Shown here piece after piece: positions 1 to 7,978 of a stretch of DNA of 64,000 nt (the first letter of the stretch is position 1; every line of letters begins with the position of its first letter). Under the pieces are notes generated by a model that did not search any database, was not told where the DNA came from, and was given only the letters and a program-made list of their open reading frames with translations. A program made the translations under genes and the position numbers. The stretch is from NCBI GenBank assembly GCA_913774355.1, contig CAJYGB010000016.1, forward strand, positions 186,001 through 250,000. Reading direction: 5' to 3'. The stretch comes from an uncultured Chryseobacterium sp. GTDB taxonomy: Bacteria > Bacteroidota > Bacteroidia > Flavobacteriales > Weeksellaceae.

Positions 1-1344
1 CTTCCATGGAACAATGGTACTTAATGAGTTTTGAAAAGATGTAGTTGGAGATTCAATAGCTTCATCGGCATTTCGGGTTGAATTTACGACACTATTAACC
101 GTTCTGTCGACAATACCCCTGTCAGCATTCCAATATTGTGAAAAGCTTGTGGTATTTTTAAAAAATCCCTTTTTAGCATTTTTAGTAAAAATTAATTCCC
201 CCTTTGCTTTATCTGTATAAAAATTATTTAAAACATTCTTTATTACAGTTGATGCAGGCTGATTTGTCGTGGCAAAATAATCGGTTTTGCTATATGATTC
301 CCTTTCTACCGCATTATTAGTATAATTTGCATTGGCTTTTAATTCCCATTCTTTTTTCTTATCGATATTGGTAAGGTAATTGGCGGATGCATAGTGCACA
401 CTGTTCATCAGGTATCTTTTTATCGGAAGATTCGGGGTGCTTGCATTTTCCACATTCAGCCAGTCGTTTTGGGTAGCGTTGATCCTTCTTCCTTCAAACC
501 TGTTCCCGAATGATAAAATATTCCCTTCATTTTCCACCTGCTCACCAACATTGTTGGTTTTGTAGTTAACGACCCATTGGCTTTTCTGCCCGAAAAACAT
601 TGGGGTGAGCTTAACGTTCCACAGCAATGGACTTGCTCCGACACCGACTTCCCCTCTTCCCGTCATGGTAACGGAATTTTTAAGCTTGATGTTGATCGCA
701 GCCTGATCGGAAGGCACTTTATCCTGCAGGATTTTTACCGGCTGGTGGTTTTCCAGAACTTCCACTTTCTGTACCGCGTCTTTCGGAAGCGAGTTGTTGA
801 TTGTTCCGTATCCTCCTTCCATTAGATCTTTTCCGTTAACGTAAAATTTATTGATAGCATTTCCCTGGTAAAGAATCGTTCCGTCTGTATTCACTTCGAT
901 GCCCGGCATTTTTTTCAGAACGTCCGCGAGGGTCCTGTCGCTTTTGCTGTCGAAAGCTTTAAGGTCGTATGAAATGGTATCTCCCCTTGCAGTAACCATT
1001 TTGGTTTTAAGTTTTACTTCTTTGATTTCCGTGGCTTCTGACTCCATTTTAAAGTTCAGGGTCTGGTCGCTGTTGCTGATCTGCCGGGTTACGGACTTTT
1101 GGTTGAAAGCCTTTACTTTAAGATCTACGTTGGATTCCGCCGAAGTGAAGGTCACTTTATATTCCCCTTTCGAATTGGTGATTCCATAAGCAAGGATGGC
1201 ATCTTTTCCCGGCTCTTCCACCGTTACGCTGGCGCTTGGGATCCCAACCCCGTCTTCATCCGTGATCTTTCCCGAAACCGTTTTCTGTGCAAAAGCGATT
1301 ACAGAGAAAAAAATCATCAGAAATAAAGAAATTTTCGATTTCAT
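1..1344 (-). CDS. TonB-dependent-receptor-like outer membrane protein (partial, C-terminus outside window)
   Basis: The frame is open from an ATG at 1344 down to the window edge, giving 448 residues without the C-terminus. It begins with a signal peptide (MKSKISLFLMIFFSVIAFAQ), then a carboxypeptidase-regulatory-like Ig fold (about residues 21-105, starting KTVSGKITDEDG). A plug-like domain follows, with DTISYDLKAF and VLKKMPGIEV, and then the start of a beta-barrel rich in Asn and aromatic residues. This layout is that of Bacteroidota outer membrane receptors that carry no obvious SusD partner; the substrate cannot be told. It probably sits in the outer membrane. No neighbour on the minus strand upstream forms an operon with it. 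Confidence 0.85.
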   Translation of the reverse strand, partial: MKSKISLFLMIFFSVIAFAQKTVSGKITDEDGVGIPSASVTVEEPGKDAILAYGITNSKGEYKVTFTSAESNVDLKVKAFNQKSVTRQISNSDQTLNFKMESEATEIKEVKLKTKMVTARGDTISYDLKAFDSKSDRTLADVLKKMPGIEVNTDGTILYQGNAINKFYVNGKDLMEGGYGTINNSLPKDAVQKVEVLENHQPVKILQDKVPSDQAAINIKLKNSVTMTGRGEVGVGASPLLWNVKLTPMFFGQKSQWVVNYKTNNVGEQVENEGNILSFGNRFEGRRINATQNDWLNVENASTPNLPIKRYLMNSVHYASANYLTNIDKKKEWELKANANYTNNAVERESYSKTDYFATTNQPASTVIKNVLNNFYTDKAKGELIFTKNAKKGFFKNTTSFSQYWNADRGIVDRTVNSVVNSTRNADEAIESPTTSFQNSLSTIVPWK

Positions 1345-1623
1345 AATTTATTATTTGCTTATTAGTTAATAGTTCCTGCTTTTTGTTACACCCTTATAAA
1401 GATTGGATTAAAGACGAAAAGTTAAAGCATTATTTTTATCACTACAAAAATAGTGATATTAATTGTATTTGTGAGGAAAAATTTTCGCTTGTTTCATAAA
1501 AAAATGAAAATTTATCTCCACATTGAGAATTATTGGATCAATTAAGGGCATTCATAGAATTTTAAGGGTTTTGATTATTTATTTTTTGTTTAAATCTCTA
1601 CATTTATAGAAAAGAATATCACC

Positions 1624-1971
1624 ATGGGAGTAGGAACCAATCTTAAAAGACTCAGAAGCAAAACAAAATTTTCCCAGCAGGAAATTGCCGATATGCTGGG
1701 GCTGGACCGAAATACCTATACCAACTGGGAAAACGAAACTACGGACATCAAATCACAGTATATTCCCAGACTGGCAGAAATCTTTCAGGTAAGTATTCTT
1801 GAACTTTTTGATGCTAAAGCCAAAAGTGAATTTGTAAATAATAATTATGATAATAAAGAAAATGGGCAGAAGGATATCCAGCAGGGCATTATCATCAACA
1901 TTACCGATTCTGAGGCGGCAAAAGTTATCAGTTCTCAACTGGAAGAATTGGTTAAAAATCTGAAAAAATAA
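1624..1971 (+). CDS. XRE-family helix-turn-helix transcriptional regulator
   Basis: 115 residues. The N-terminal half (about 5-62) is a Cro/C1-type HTH: LKRLRSKTKFSQQEIADMLG followed by the recognition-helix region DRNTYTNWENE and a conserved ILELF close. The C-terminal half is Asn/Lys-rich and ends in a short predicted helix (AAKVISSQLEELVKNLKK) that may dimerise. The gene stands alone, divergent from the receptor gene on its left and convergent with the GLPGLI gene on its right. Target genes are unknown; being next to the receptor gene makes it a candidate regulator, but no operator is recognisable. Confidence 0.85.
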   Translation: MGVGTNLKRLRSKTKFSQQEIADMLGLDRNTYTNWENETTDIKSQYIPRLAEIFQVSILELFDAKAKSEFVNNNYDNKENGQKDIQQGIIINITDSEAAKVISSQLEELVKNLKK

Positions 1972-2068
1972 ACAACGGATTTACGATATGTTTGTTATTC
2001 GATGGAAATCTAAACGGTAATTTGATAATTAATTTAGCTTGGACTTTTACGGAATTATAAATAAAAAA

Positions 2069-2830
2069 TCACTCAAAAGGGTTTAACTCTAAAGGGTTGT
2101 TATACATTTTTTTCTTTCTATCATATGCATTTTGCAATTCTTTTCTTAACTCTTCGCCCATATCTGCAGGATAGCCAGCCAGAGTAAATTCCATGTTATA
2201 CTTAGCTTTTAAATACTTAGTTTTTGGATAACTTTTATATTCATTAAGATTAAAATCAAAATCATCCGTATATTTTTCTATTTTTTCCAGTATAAAATGG
2301 TAATCATTTCTTATATCATATAATTCGAAAATCAATCCGGGCAATCCATTAAATTTATAAGGCCCCAATGATTGGGGATAATCTTTAGAAAAGTAAGCGA
2401 TCCATCTTCTGCCGTATTTATTGGTTGCTGCCATTTGGCATTTTATCCCATTGATTACTTTTGTATCACTATACAAAACCCACTTTATTCTTCCGTTTTC
2501 TTCATATCGTATTTTAGAATCCATTACCGTGACAAGCACTGTTGTTTTATCTTTCCATTTAATTAATCTTTCCTGGAAATAATCACTAATTGCTCTTGTA
2601 TCTATACCTTTAATTCCATATTGCCGCGTATCATTTAAATAATTTTGAAATGCAGCAAAATAATAATCCTGAGAATTTCCTACTAGCAGGAACTTTTGAT
2701 TGTTATGATATTTTTCTCCTAACTGAAGATTTGCCTCATAGGTAACTCGTATTGTTGGTTCAAAACTGATTCTTTGACCAAAAGACAAAGTAAAAAGAAA
2801 AAAAACAATATAGGTATAAACCTTTTTCAT
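2069..2830 (-). CDS. GLPGLI family secreted protein
   Basis: 253 residues with a cleavable signal peptide (about 1-19, ending SFGQ) and the family-defining hexapeptide GLPGLI at residues 162-167. The family is frequent in Flavobacteriia; members are exported and of unknown function. There are few cysteines, and the C-terminus is charged with KKKMYNNPLELNPFE. The gene follows the 68-residue peptide gene (2872-3078) on the same strand with a hairpin between them, so the two are probably cotranscribed at unequal levels. In this family a small secreted peptide as neighbour is a recurring arrangement, but the link to function is inference. Confidence 0.85.
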   Translation of the reverse strand: MKKVYTYIVFFLFTLSFGQRISFEPTIRVTYEANLQLGEKYHNNQKFLLVGNSQDYYFAAFQNYLNDTRQYGIKGIDTRAISDYFQERLIKWKDKTTVLVTVMDSKIRYEENGRIKWVLYSDTKVINGIKCQMAATNKYGRRWIAYFSKDYPQSLGPYKFNGLPGLIFELYDIRNDYHFILEKIEKYTDDFDFNLNEYKSYPKTKYLKAKYNMEFTLAGYPADMGEELRKELQNAYDRKKKMYNNPLELNPFE

Positions 2831-2845
2831 AATTCATTATATAAT

Positions 2846-2866
2846 AGCGGAGTCAAAGACTCCGCT
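2846..2866 (-). terminator. Intra-operon hairpin between peptide gene and GLPGLI gene
   Basis: Perfect 8-bp stem AGCGGAGT/ACTCCGCT with a 5-nt loop. On the minus strand it is followed by an AT-rich stretch but no clean U-run, so it looks like a leaky terminator or an mRNA-end stabiliser placed just after the small peptide gene. Confidence 0.5.
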
Positions 2867-2871
2867 GGAGA

Positions 2872-3078
2872 TTAAGAATTAATTGTTACATCCGGCCTTG
2901 TGCCACATTCTGCTTCATTTATTGAAGCGATTGCATTAGACATTTGATTATATGTCCAGTTGTCCGGAAAAGATGTATAGTGCTTTACACCGCAAGTAGA
3001 AGTCCAAACCGCCTGAACTCTTGCAAACGCCATAACGGAAATCCCGATCATAGCGCAGAATAAAATTTTCTTTTTCAT
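2872..3078 (-). CDS. Small secreted cysteine-containing peptide, unknown function
   Basis: 68 residues. The first 23 or so (MKKKILFCAMIGISVMAFARVQA) form a signal peptide. The mature part of about 45 residues has two cysteines (in STCGV and AECGT) that could form one disulfide, plus several aromatic residues. I do not recognise the family. It precedes the GLPGLI gene on the same strand by 41 nt. Small exported peptides beside GLPGLI genes are seen in related flavobacteria, which suggests a shared extracellular role, but nothing in the sequence identifies an activity such as a bacteriocin. Confidence 0.65.
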   Translation of the reverse strand: MKKKILFCAMIGISVMAFARVQAVWTSTCGVKHYTSFPDNWTYNQMSNAIASINEAECGTRPDVTINS

Positions 3079-3648
3079 AGAAATTGCTTTTAAATAGTTA
3101 ATAATAATTTTTCCTCTGGCTGGGCACCTTTGTCTAGAATAAGAACCCGGCCCGGATGATGCATCATGATGACCTTTAAGAAATACCTGTTGCGGCAGGA
3201 CACCGCAGCAGGTTTCGCGAATTTCCCATTTGTGTCATACCACAAACCTAAGAAGATATTCTGAGATCCATTGCATAAGAAATTCAGCAAATTACGATGT
3301 ATTTATTGAGCATAATTCACAACATATTTGAGTTATTGCTTTAAAAATTTTTCGCTTAAAAAGCCGAATCTGTTTTTTTATTTTATCTTATTATCCTTAT
3401 CGAAATAAAATCTTTATCCGGAAAAATATTTTTCAATGATAAATTAAAGATGCTGATGGTTTGAAATTATTTACCGGACAGACTTTCTTAAGTTGAGAAG
3501 ATGTCTTTGGTAACCTCCCTGTTTCCATATTTAATATTTTTATTTATTCTAAATAGGCAAAAATAATCTGAGTGATAGATTAAAAAAAGCTTAAATATCT
3601 TAACATATCTATTTAATTTAATAATTTTGTAACATTAAATTTTAAGAA
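3079..3648. other. 570-bp intergenic region with no convincing gene
   Basis: It holds a 9-bp imperfect hairpin at 3187-3211 (CTGTTGCGG paired with CCGCAGCAG) and a 12-bp palindrome ATGATGCATCAT near 3155. The rest is AT-rich. The hairpin could be in the leader of the small peptide gene on the minus strand. No tRNA or other RNA family was recognised. Confidence 0.5.
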
Positions 3649-4533
3649 ATGGGAATCAATTTAAAGCCAATTGATATTGTAGATGATATTACGCAGGAAG
3701 AGTTCATTGAAAAATATTTGAAGCCAAGAAAGCCTGTTGTTATCAAGAACATGGCAAAAAAATGGCCCGCGTATCAGAAATGGACGATGGAATATATGAA
3801 GGAGGTTGTAGGTGATGTAGAAGTCCCGTTGTACGACAGCTCGAAGGCGGATCCTGCTGCTCCCATCAATGCTTCCGCTGCAAAAATGAAGTTCGGAGAT
3901 TACATCGATATGATTCAGCGGGAGCCTACCGATCTCAGGATTTTCCTTTTTGATCCTATAAAATTCGCTCCGAAATTGCTGGAAGATTACATTTCTCCCA
4001 AAGAATTAATGGGCGGATTCCTGGATAAATATCCCAATATGTTCTTCGGAGGACAGGGCTCCGTAACCTTTCTACACTTCGATATTGATATGGCGCACAT
4101 CTTCCATACCCATTTCAACGGAAGAAAACACATTCTCCTTTTTGATTATAAATGGAGGGAAAGGCTTTATCAGATTCCTTACGCAACCTATGCCTTGGAA
4201 GATTATGATATTGAAAATCCAGATTTTACCAAGTTCCCGGCATTGGATGGGGTAGAAGGAATCGAATGCTACCTTGAACACGGCGACACCCTGTTTATGC
4301 CGACGGGATGGTGGCATTGGATGAAATACCTGGACGGCAGCTTCTCCATATCACTGAGAGCATGGGACAAATCCTGGGCGGTAAAAGCCCACTCCTTGTG
4401 GAATCTTACCGTTCAGCGAAAGTTTGACGATATGATGAAAAAGAATTTCAGGAAAAAATACATGGACTGGAAAGAAAAAGTAGCCATCAAAAGGGCCGAG
4501 ATTGCCCTGAAAAAAGGTTTACCACGAGCATAA
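3649..4533 (+). CDS. JmjC-like cupin (cupin_8) family protein
   Basis: 294 residues with the fold of Fe(II)/2-oxoglutarate-dependent JmjC hydroxylases. The metal triad is visible as HFD (His143, Asp145) and His223 in the segment MPTGWWHW. The N-terminal FIH-like lead (RKPVVIKNMAKKWPA, about 27-41) is typical for the family. Members hydroxylate proteins or small molecules; the substrate here is unknown. The gene is monocistronic, followed by a strong terminator. A protein of this type recurs as a single-copy gene in flavobacteria. Confidence is high for the fold and low for the reaction. Confidence 0.85.
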   Translation: MGINLKPIDIVDDITQEEFIEKYLKPRKPVVIKNMAKKWPAYQKWTMEYMKEVVGDVEVPLYDSSKADPAAPINASAAKMKFGDYIDMIQREPTDLRIFLFDPIKFAPKLLEDYISPKELMGGFLDKYPNMFFGGQGSVTFLHFDIDMAHIFHTHFNGRKHILLFDYKWRERLYQIPYATYALEDYDIENPDFTKFPALDGVEGIECYLEHGDTLFMPTGWWHWMKYLDGSFSISLRAWDKSWAVKAHSLWNLTVQRKFDDMMKKNFRKKYMDWKEKVAIKRAEIALKKGLPRA

Positions 4534-4537
4534 TCAA

Positions 4538-4567
4538 AAAAAGACGTTTCCGCAGAAACGTCTTTTT
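4538..4567 (+). terminator. Rho-independent terminator of the cupin gene
   Basis: 13-bp perfect stem (AAAAAGACGTTTC with its complement) and CGCA loop, running into a T-run, five bases past the stop codon of the cupin gene. Confidence 0.9.
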
Positions 4568-4727
4568 TATTTATTTTAACGTGAATTCGAGAGTTGTCCT
4601 TCACGGACTTCAAACAAGGCCTTTTAATATTTGAGACTGTTACCGACAGGTTGAACGATGAAACTTTCAGCATCCAGTTCCTTTTTTAAAGCCTTTTAAA
4701 CACAGTTTCTACTTCGGTTTACGTTAT

Positions 4728-4994
4728 TTACTTTACAATTTTCTCTTTACCGGCTTTGGCAAGGTTGAAAGCTTCCTCCGCTTCTTCATACAAAATTTTC
4801 ATAGAGATCTCGAAGCCATTGGCCATAAAATAGGTAACGTGGCCATCGATATTAAAACTTAGAAAAACGATCTGATCGGCATTGATAATAAGCGGCTGCC
4901 CCAAAACTTTTGCGCCCTCCAGTGAATTCGGCTTCCTGACATTTATAACGTAAGACGCTTTAATGGAAATCAGGCCATCCGATGTTGTTTTCAT
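4728..4994 (-). CDS. Small conserved hypothetical protein
   Basis: 88 residues from the ATG at 4994 (MKTTSDGLISIK). An in-frame ATG at 5006 would add MAYI, and one at 5045 adds 17 residues. I prefer 4994 because an AGGA lies 11 nt upstream of it and a near-consensus -7 box (TAACTTTA, 5028-5021) would place the transcript start about 20 nt upstream. The product is soluble and ends with a charged helix (YEEAEEAFNLAKAGKEKIVK). No family is recognised. It is divergent from the 54-residue gene at 5360. Confidence 0.6.
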   Translation of the reverse strand: MKTTSDGLISIKASYVINVRKPNSLEGAKVLGQPLIINADQIVFLSFNIDGHVTYFMANGFEISMKILYEEAEEAFNLAKAGKEKIVK

Positions 4995-5045
4995 AATATA
5001 CGCCATCCTGTAATTTTCCGTAAAGTTATTCAAATTAAAGCACAT

Positions 5046-5359
5046 GAAAAAATCCCCAGTACAGACCGAGGATAATCAAAAGTATTAATATTTATAGTGA
5101 TTGGTGTTTTTCCAAAGATAAAATCAAAATATTCCCGGATGGCTCCGGGAAATATTTCAGATCCCTTTATTGTGTTTATTTTTTAATAGTTGCATTACCG
5201 TATCCAACTACTATGCCACAGACGGTACGTCCTGAATTTTTTCGGAAATAAAATAATTTTTCAGCACATCTATCTGCCCACGTACCTCATTTGCAGAATA
5301 TTTATAAAAACGGTACACTTTTAGATTGGTTGATCCTAACACACTAAAAAATATTACTT
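5046..5359. other. Intergenic region with a GC-rich hairpin
   Basis: Between two divergent small genes. It contains a perfect 8-bp stem TTCCCGGA/TCCGGGAA with TGGC loop at 5132-5151, flanked by AT-rich DNA on both sides. The hairpin has no clear terminator role because no gene ends here. The rightward promoter of the next gene is listed separately. Confidence 0.5.
5290..5321 (+). promoter_or_regulatory. Candidate Bacteroidota-type promoter
   Basis: TTTG at 5290-5293, a 20-bp spacer, then TACACTTT at 5314-5321, a near match to TAnnTTTG. The expected start is about 30 nt ahead of the ATG at 5360. Confidence 0.45.
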
Positions 5360-5524
5360 ATGAAAGCATCTGCACAATCTGAAAACATCAATTCGCACTT
5401 TAACAGGGAAATAGAACGTCAAAAGGCCATTAAGGCACTGGAAAAGGCCAAAAGCATCAAGAGAAAAGTGGTTTTTCTTCCACAGGGCGCCACCGGAAAC
5501 CTTACTTACAGGGATACATTTTAA
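5360..5524 (+). CDS. 54-residue hypothetical protein
   Basis: A short frame from ATG 5360 to TAA 5522-5524. It encodes a basic, Lys/Arg-rich product: a helical first half (REIERQKAIKALEKAKSIKR) and a tail ending GATGNLTYRDTF. It has its own candidate promoter upstream and a perfect 11-bp terminator 22 nt after the stop, so it is framed as a complete transcription unit. I do not recognise a family. The reading frame, the codon use typical of the neighbourhood and the flanking signals argue that it is real. Confidence 0.6.
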   Translation: MKASAQSENINSHFNREIERQKAIKALEKAKSIKRKVVFLPQGATGNLTYRDTF

Positions 5525-5545
5525 TGCCGATTGATTATCATATAA

Positions 5546-5572
5546 AATAAGCTACTCAAACAGTAGCTTATT
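5546..5572 (+). terminator. Terminator of the 54-residue gene
   Basis: 11-bp perfect stem (AATAAGCTACT and complement), 5-nt loop, then a run of eight T to 5578. Confidence 0.9.
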
Positions 5573-5940
5573 TTTTTTCATACTGATCTTAGTCTCTACC
5601 AGGAGACCTTTTAAATGAGTCAGCTGTTAACTGGTAATCGGAGCCTGGAAAGAGTATGTGCTTCCGGTCTCACCTTTTTTAAGGCAATCCATTATGGTCT
5701 TTTTTAGCAGGGATCCGGAGAAGAAATATTGAAAAGCATACTATATTTATCATACATCCGGCCCGCGAGACAACGGAACATTTTCGAACAGGCTTTAGAG
5801 TTTGGCATCAGAAAAATCAGGAAATCACTATTTGCACCATACGCTAACAATATATCTTTCAATTATCATTGAATTTAAATGTTAAATGAATATTTAGTAG
5901 AGAATTGGTCATAAGAAACAGAAGAACTTAAGGGTGCAAT
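5573..5940. other. Intergenic region, no gene seen
   Basis: No frame of convincing length or composition on either strand. The signals begin at 5941 with the Crp/Fnr-type site. Confidence 0.5.
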
Positions 5941-5985
5941 TATGACGTACATCATAAACCAGGAGAATTATCCTTTATACTTTTG
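5941..5985 (+). promoter_or_regulatory. Crp/Fnr-type site plus -7 box (promoter A)
   Basis: TATGA-N6-TCATA at 5941-5956, followed by TACTTTTG (a perfect TAnnTTTG) at 5978-5985. Centre-to-centre distance is 33 bp, which puts the site near -41 of the predicted start (about 5989), the classical position for class II activation. The same geometry recurs at 6066-6110 and at 10406-10362. Confidence 0.7.
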
Positions 5986-5988
5986 AAG

Positions 5989-6056
5989 TATATCCTTATT
6001 CAATTTTTGCACTTATTCTCACTTAGCTCCTCCTTTCTGCGGTGAGCTTTTTATTT
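5989..6056 (+). ncRNA. Candidate small RNA with anti-Shine-Dalgarno-like core
   Basis: A transcript from promoter A would start near 5989 and meet a hairpin AGCTC (6025-6029)/GAGCT (6044-6048), extendable by two G-C pairs, followed by TTTTTATTT. That would give an RNA of about 70 nt. The loop side contains CCTCCTTTCT (6029-6038), which equals the 3' tail of Bacteroidota 16S rRNA, so it could pair with purine-rich leaders. No open frame lies in it. The terminator is modest, so read-through into the lipoprotein gene is possible. Confidence 0.4.
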
Positions 6057-6065
6057 CAGGGATTT

Positions 6066-6110
6066 TGTGACCCGCGTCATAAATTTTATGGTTTTTCATC
6101 ATTAAGTTTG
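6066..6110 (+). promoter_or_regulatory. Crp/Fnr-type site plus -7 box (promoter B, lipoprotein gene)
   Basis: TGTGA-N6-TCATA at 6066-6081 and TAAGTTTG (perfect TAnnTTTG) at 6103-6110; centre distance is exactly 33 bp. The predicted start near 6114 leaves about 19 nt before the ATG at 6133. Confidence 0.75.
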
Positions 6111-6132
6111 AAGTAATCAAATCAATTTTATT

Positions 6133-6333
6133 ATGAAAAAGTCCCTATTAGCAGCTTTTCTGCTGTGCTTATTATCGGCATGTACAAAATCCGAAACCCA
6201 ATATACAGATCAGCAGAACAAAAGAGAATCGGTAAACAATAACGAATCTGATACCCTTCGTACCCTGGACCAGGTTTCAGATACGGCGGTCATACAACCA
6301 GACGCCATCGACAGAAAAACCGATAACGAATAA
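6133..6333 (+). CDS. Small lipoprotein, unknown function
   Basis: 66 residues. A signal peptide MKKSLLAAFLLCLLSAC ends in a lipobox (LLSAC, Cys17). The mature part of 50 residues is hydrophilic, Asp/Asn/Thr-rich and probably disordered. It is expected to be anchored in a membrane facing the periplasm. It lies directly behind a Crp/Fnr-type promoter and 46 nt ahead of the cyanophycinase frame, so the two may share a transcript. No family is recognised. Confidence 0.7.
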   Translation: MKKSLLAAFLLCLLSACTKSETQYTDQQNKRESVNNNESDTLRTLDQVSDTAVIQPDAIDRKTDNE

Positions 6334-6379
6334 TACACTAACAGGAAGAAAAACAATAAATCCTTAAAATTTTTCAACT

Positions 6380-7223
6380 ATGATACCAAAGGGAAAGCTG
6401 CTGATTATCGGCGATAAAGAAGATAAAGGCGAAAAAGATTCCGAAATGGAGAAAAAAAAATTTCTTCCCTAAAGAAATCCTCAAGCTGCTCGCTGAATCC
6501 AAAGACGAACGCATTGAAGTAATTACCTCTGCAAGCTCTGAACCGGAAGGCATGCGGGAAACCTATACCAAAGTATTTAACGAAATCGGATACACGAATT
6601 TTGATTTTCTGGACATCTGTGACGAGCACCTGCATTCGGATTTTCATTTTAAACGAGTGGAAGCAGCCAAAACCGTATTCTTTACCGGAGGCGATCAGAG
6701 CAGGATTTGCAGAAGCTTAAAACAGTCTGTTCTTACCGATCTTCTGAAAAGAAAATACCAGGAGGAAGACGGCTTTATGATCGCCGGAACCAGCGCCGGC
6801 GCCATGTGTATGCCCAAAATCATGATTTTGGAAGCACTGAACGGCGAGGCGATGCTGGAACATGATATCGAACTCGATACGGGACTGGGATTTATTGAGA
6901 ACTGCATTGTAGATACACACTTCATACACCGTGCCCGGTTCGGAAGGCTTGCCCACGCAGTAATCCTTCACCAGGAATGCTGGGGAATCGGACTAAGTGA
7001 AGATACCGCACTGCTCATTGAAGAAGGCTGTAAGGCAAACTGCCGAGGCTCAGGGATGGCCTGGATCCTCAATGCCAGACAGATCGGGCAGACAAATACC
7101 CGTACCGTAAAAAAAGGCTTTCCGATCTATGCGGAAAACCTTAAAATTCATATCCTTGGCGACAACTGTAAAATCGATTTTAACAGTGATCTGTTTCAGG
7201 GAGTCAATACCGTGGAACAATAA
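6380..7223 (+). pseudogene. Cyanophycinase (S51 peptidase family), frameshifted at an A9 run
   Basis: Translation starts at ATG 6380 (MIPKGKLLIIGDKED) and runs into a stop at 6471-6473. The remainder, in the +1 frame (FFPKEILKLLAESKDER through SDLFQGVNTVEQ), continues to 7223. Removing one A from the nine-A run at 6452-6460 joins both parts into one protein of 280 residues, the usual length. Visible family motifs are GGDQSRI, the nucleophile elbow GTSAGAM and DTHFIHRARFGRL. Cyanophycinase cleaves the Asp-Arg storage polymer or its dipeptides. The shift may be a real null allele, slippage corrected by polymerase or ribosome, or an assembly error. Read together with the same event in the amylase gene. 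Confidence 0.85.
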
Positions 7224-7260
7224 TAACGAAAGGAAACCAACAGTTGGTTTCCTTTCGTTA
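7224..7260. terminator. Bidirectional terminator between cyanophycinase and DUF892 gene
   Basis: 17-bp perfect inverted repeat with a 3-nt loop (stem starts TAACGAAAGGAAACCAA) between converging genes. Confidence 0.9.
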
Positions 7261-7277
7261 TAATAAGTGTGTTCTTT

Positions 7278-7889
7278 TTACATGGCTTTACTATTGAGAT
7301 TGGTGTCTGCTACCTTCGTTAGAAGTGCATCGCATTTTTTCTCTTCTTCCAGCGTACTGAGCAGATGTTTCAGGCAATCTTCTTCCTGAAGTACTTTTGC
7401 AAAGGCTGCCAGGGTTCCGTAAGTTGCAATCTCGTAATGCTCTACTTTCTGTGCAGCTGCAATAATACCTGCATCCCTTACCGTTCCCGGTTCTGTCTCT
7501 TCCATAATGCTTTTTCCTTCATCCAGAAGCCCCTGCATAGCATCGCATTTTTTAGCCTGAGCTTTTTTGCCTATTGCTTTAAAGCACTCTTCCAGCCTTC
7601 CGATCTGGCCTTCCGTTTCCGTGATATGGTTATCGATGGCATTTTTAAGTTTTTCATCAGTGGCGTTTTTCATCATCGTAGGCAATGCTTTTAATAATGC
7701 CTTTTCTGCCCAATAAATATCTTTAAGAGAATCTTCGAAAAGATCTTTCAGTTCTTTAGCGGCTCCTTTTTTTGCAGGTGTCTTAGCAGTGGCTTTGGTT
7801 GCTGTTTTAGCAGGTGCCTTTGCTGTTGTTGTTTTAGATGCTGTTGTTTTTTTAGCCGGTGCTTTTTTAGTTGCTGTCTTAGTTTCCAT
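7278..7889 (-). CDS. DUF892 (YciE/YciF-like) ferritin-like protein with basic tail
   Basis: 203 residues. The first 45 or so are almost only Ala, Lys, Thr and Pro (repeats of KAPAKK and KTATK), like a histone H1 tail. From about 46 (KELKDLFEDSLKDIYWAEKALLKALPTM) the DUF892 four-helix bundle begins. It carries Glu/His ligands for a di-metal centre, such as ETEGQIGRLEECF and QKVEHYEIATYG. DUF892 proteins are stress-induced in enterobacteria. The basic tail could bind DNA in the manner of some Dps proteins; that is inference. The gene converges on cyanophycinase and has an imperfect Crp/Fnr-like palindrome (7942-7957) upstream. Confidence 0.85.
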   Translation of the reverse strand: METKTATKKAPAKKTTASKTTTAKAPAKTATKATAKTPAKKGAAKELKDLFEDSLKDIYWAEKALLKALPTMMKNATDEKLKNAIDNHITETEGQIGRLEECFKAIGKKAQAKKCDAMQGLLDEGKSIMEETEPGTVRDAGIIAAAQKVEHYEIATYGTLAAFAKVLQEEDCLKHLLSTLEEEKKCDALLTKVADTNLNSKAM

Positions 7890-7978
7890 AATATAAAATA
7901 TTTAGTGTCTGGTGTTGGTAAATCTGCAACTATAAGACCACTTTGATCCGAATCAGCAAACTGTGGTACTTAAAAAAA

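Noticed and set aside
3090..3290. 66-residue frame on the minus strand upstream of the small Cys peptide
   Set aside because: No signal peptide, no recognisable pattern, composition unlike neighbouring genes and a hairpin runs through it; more likely leader or spacer.
6552..7223. Treating the cyanophycinase 3' part as an independent gene from an internal ATG
   Set aside because: The family core begins about 55 codons earlier in the other frame; the internal ATG would remove needed strands. One-base shift is the simpler reading.
7942..7957. TTTGATCCGAATCAGC as an activating Crp/Fnr site for the DUF892 gene
   Set aside because: The near -7 box (TATAGTTG) is only 19 bp away and imperfect; binding is possible but the geometry differs, so it is not listed as a promoter.
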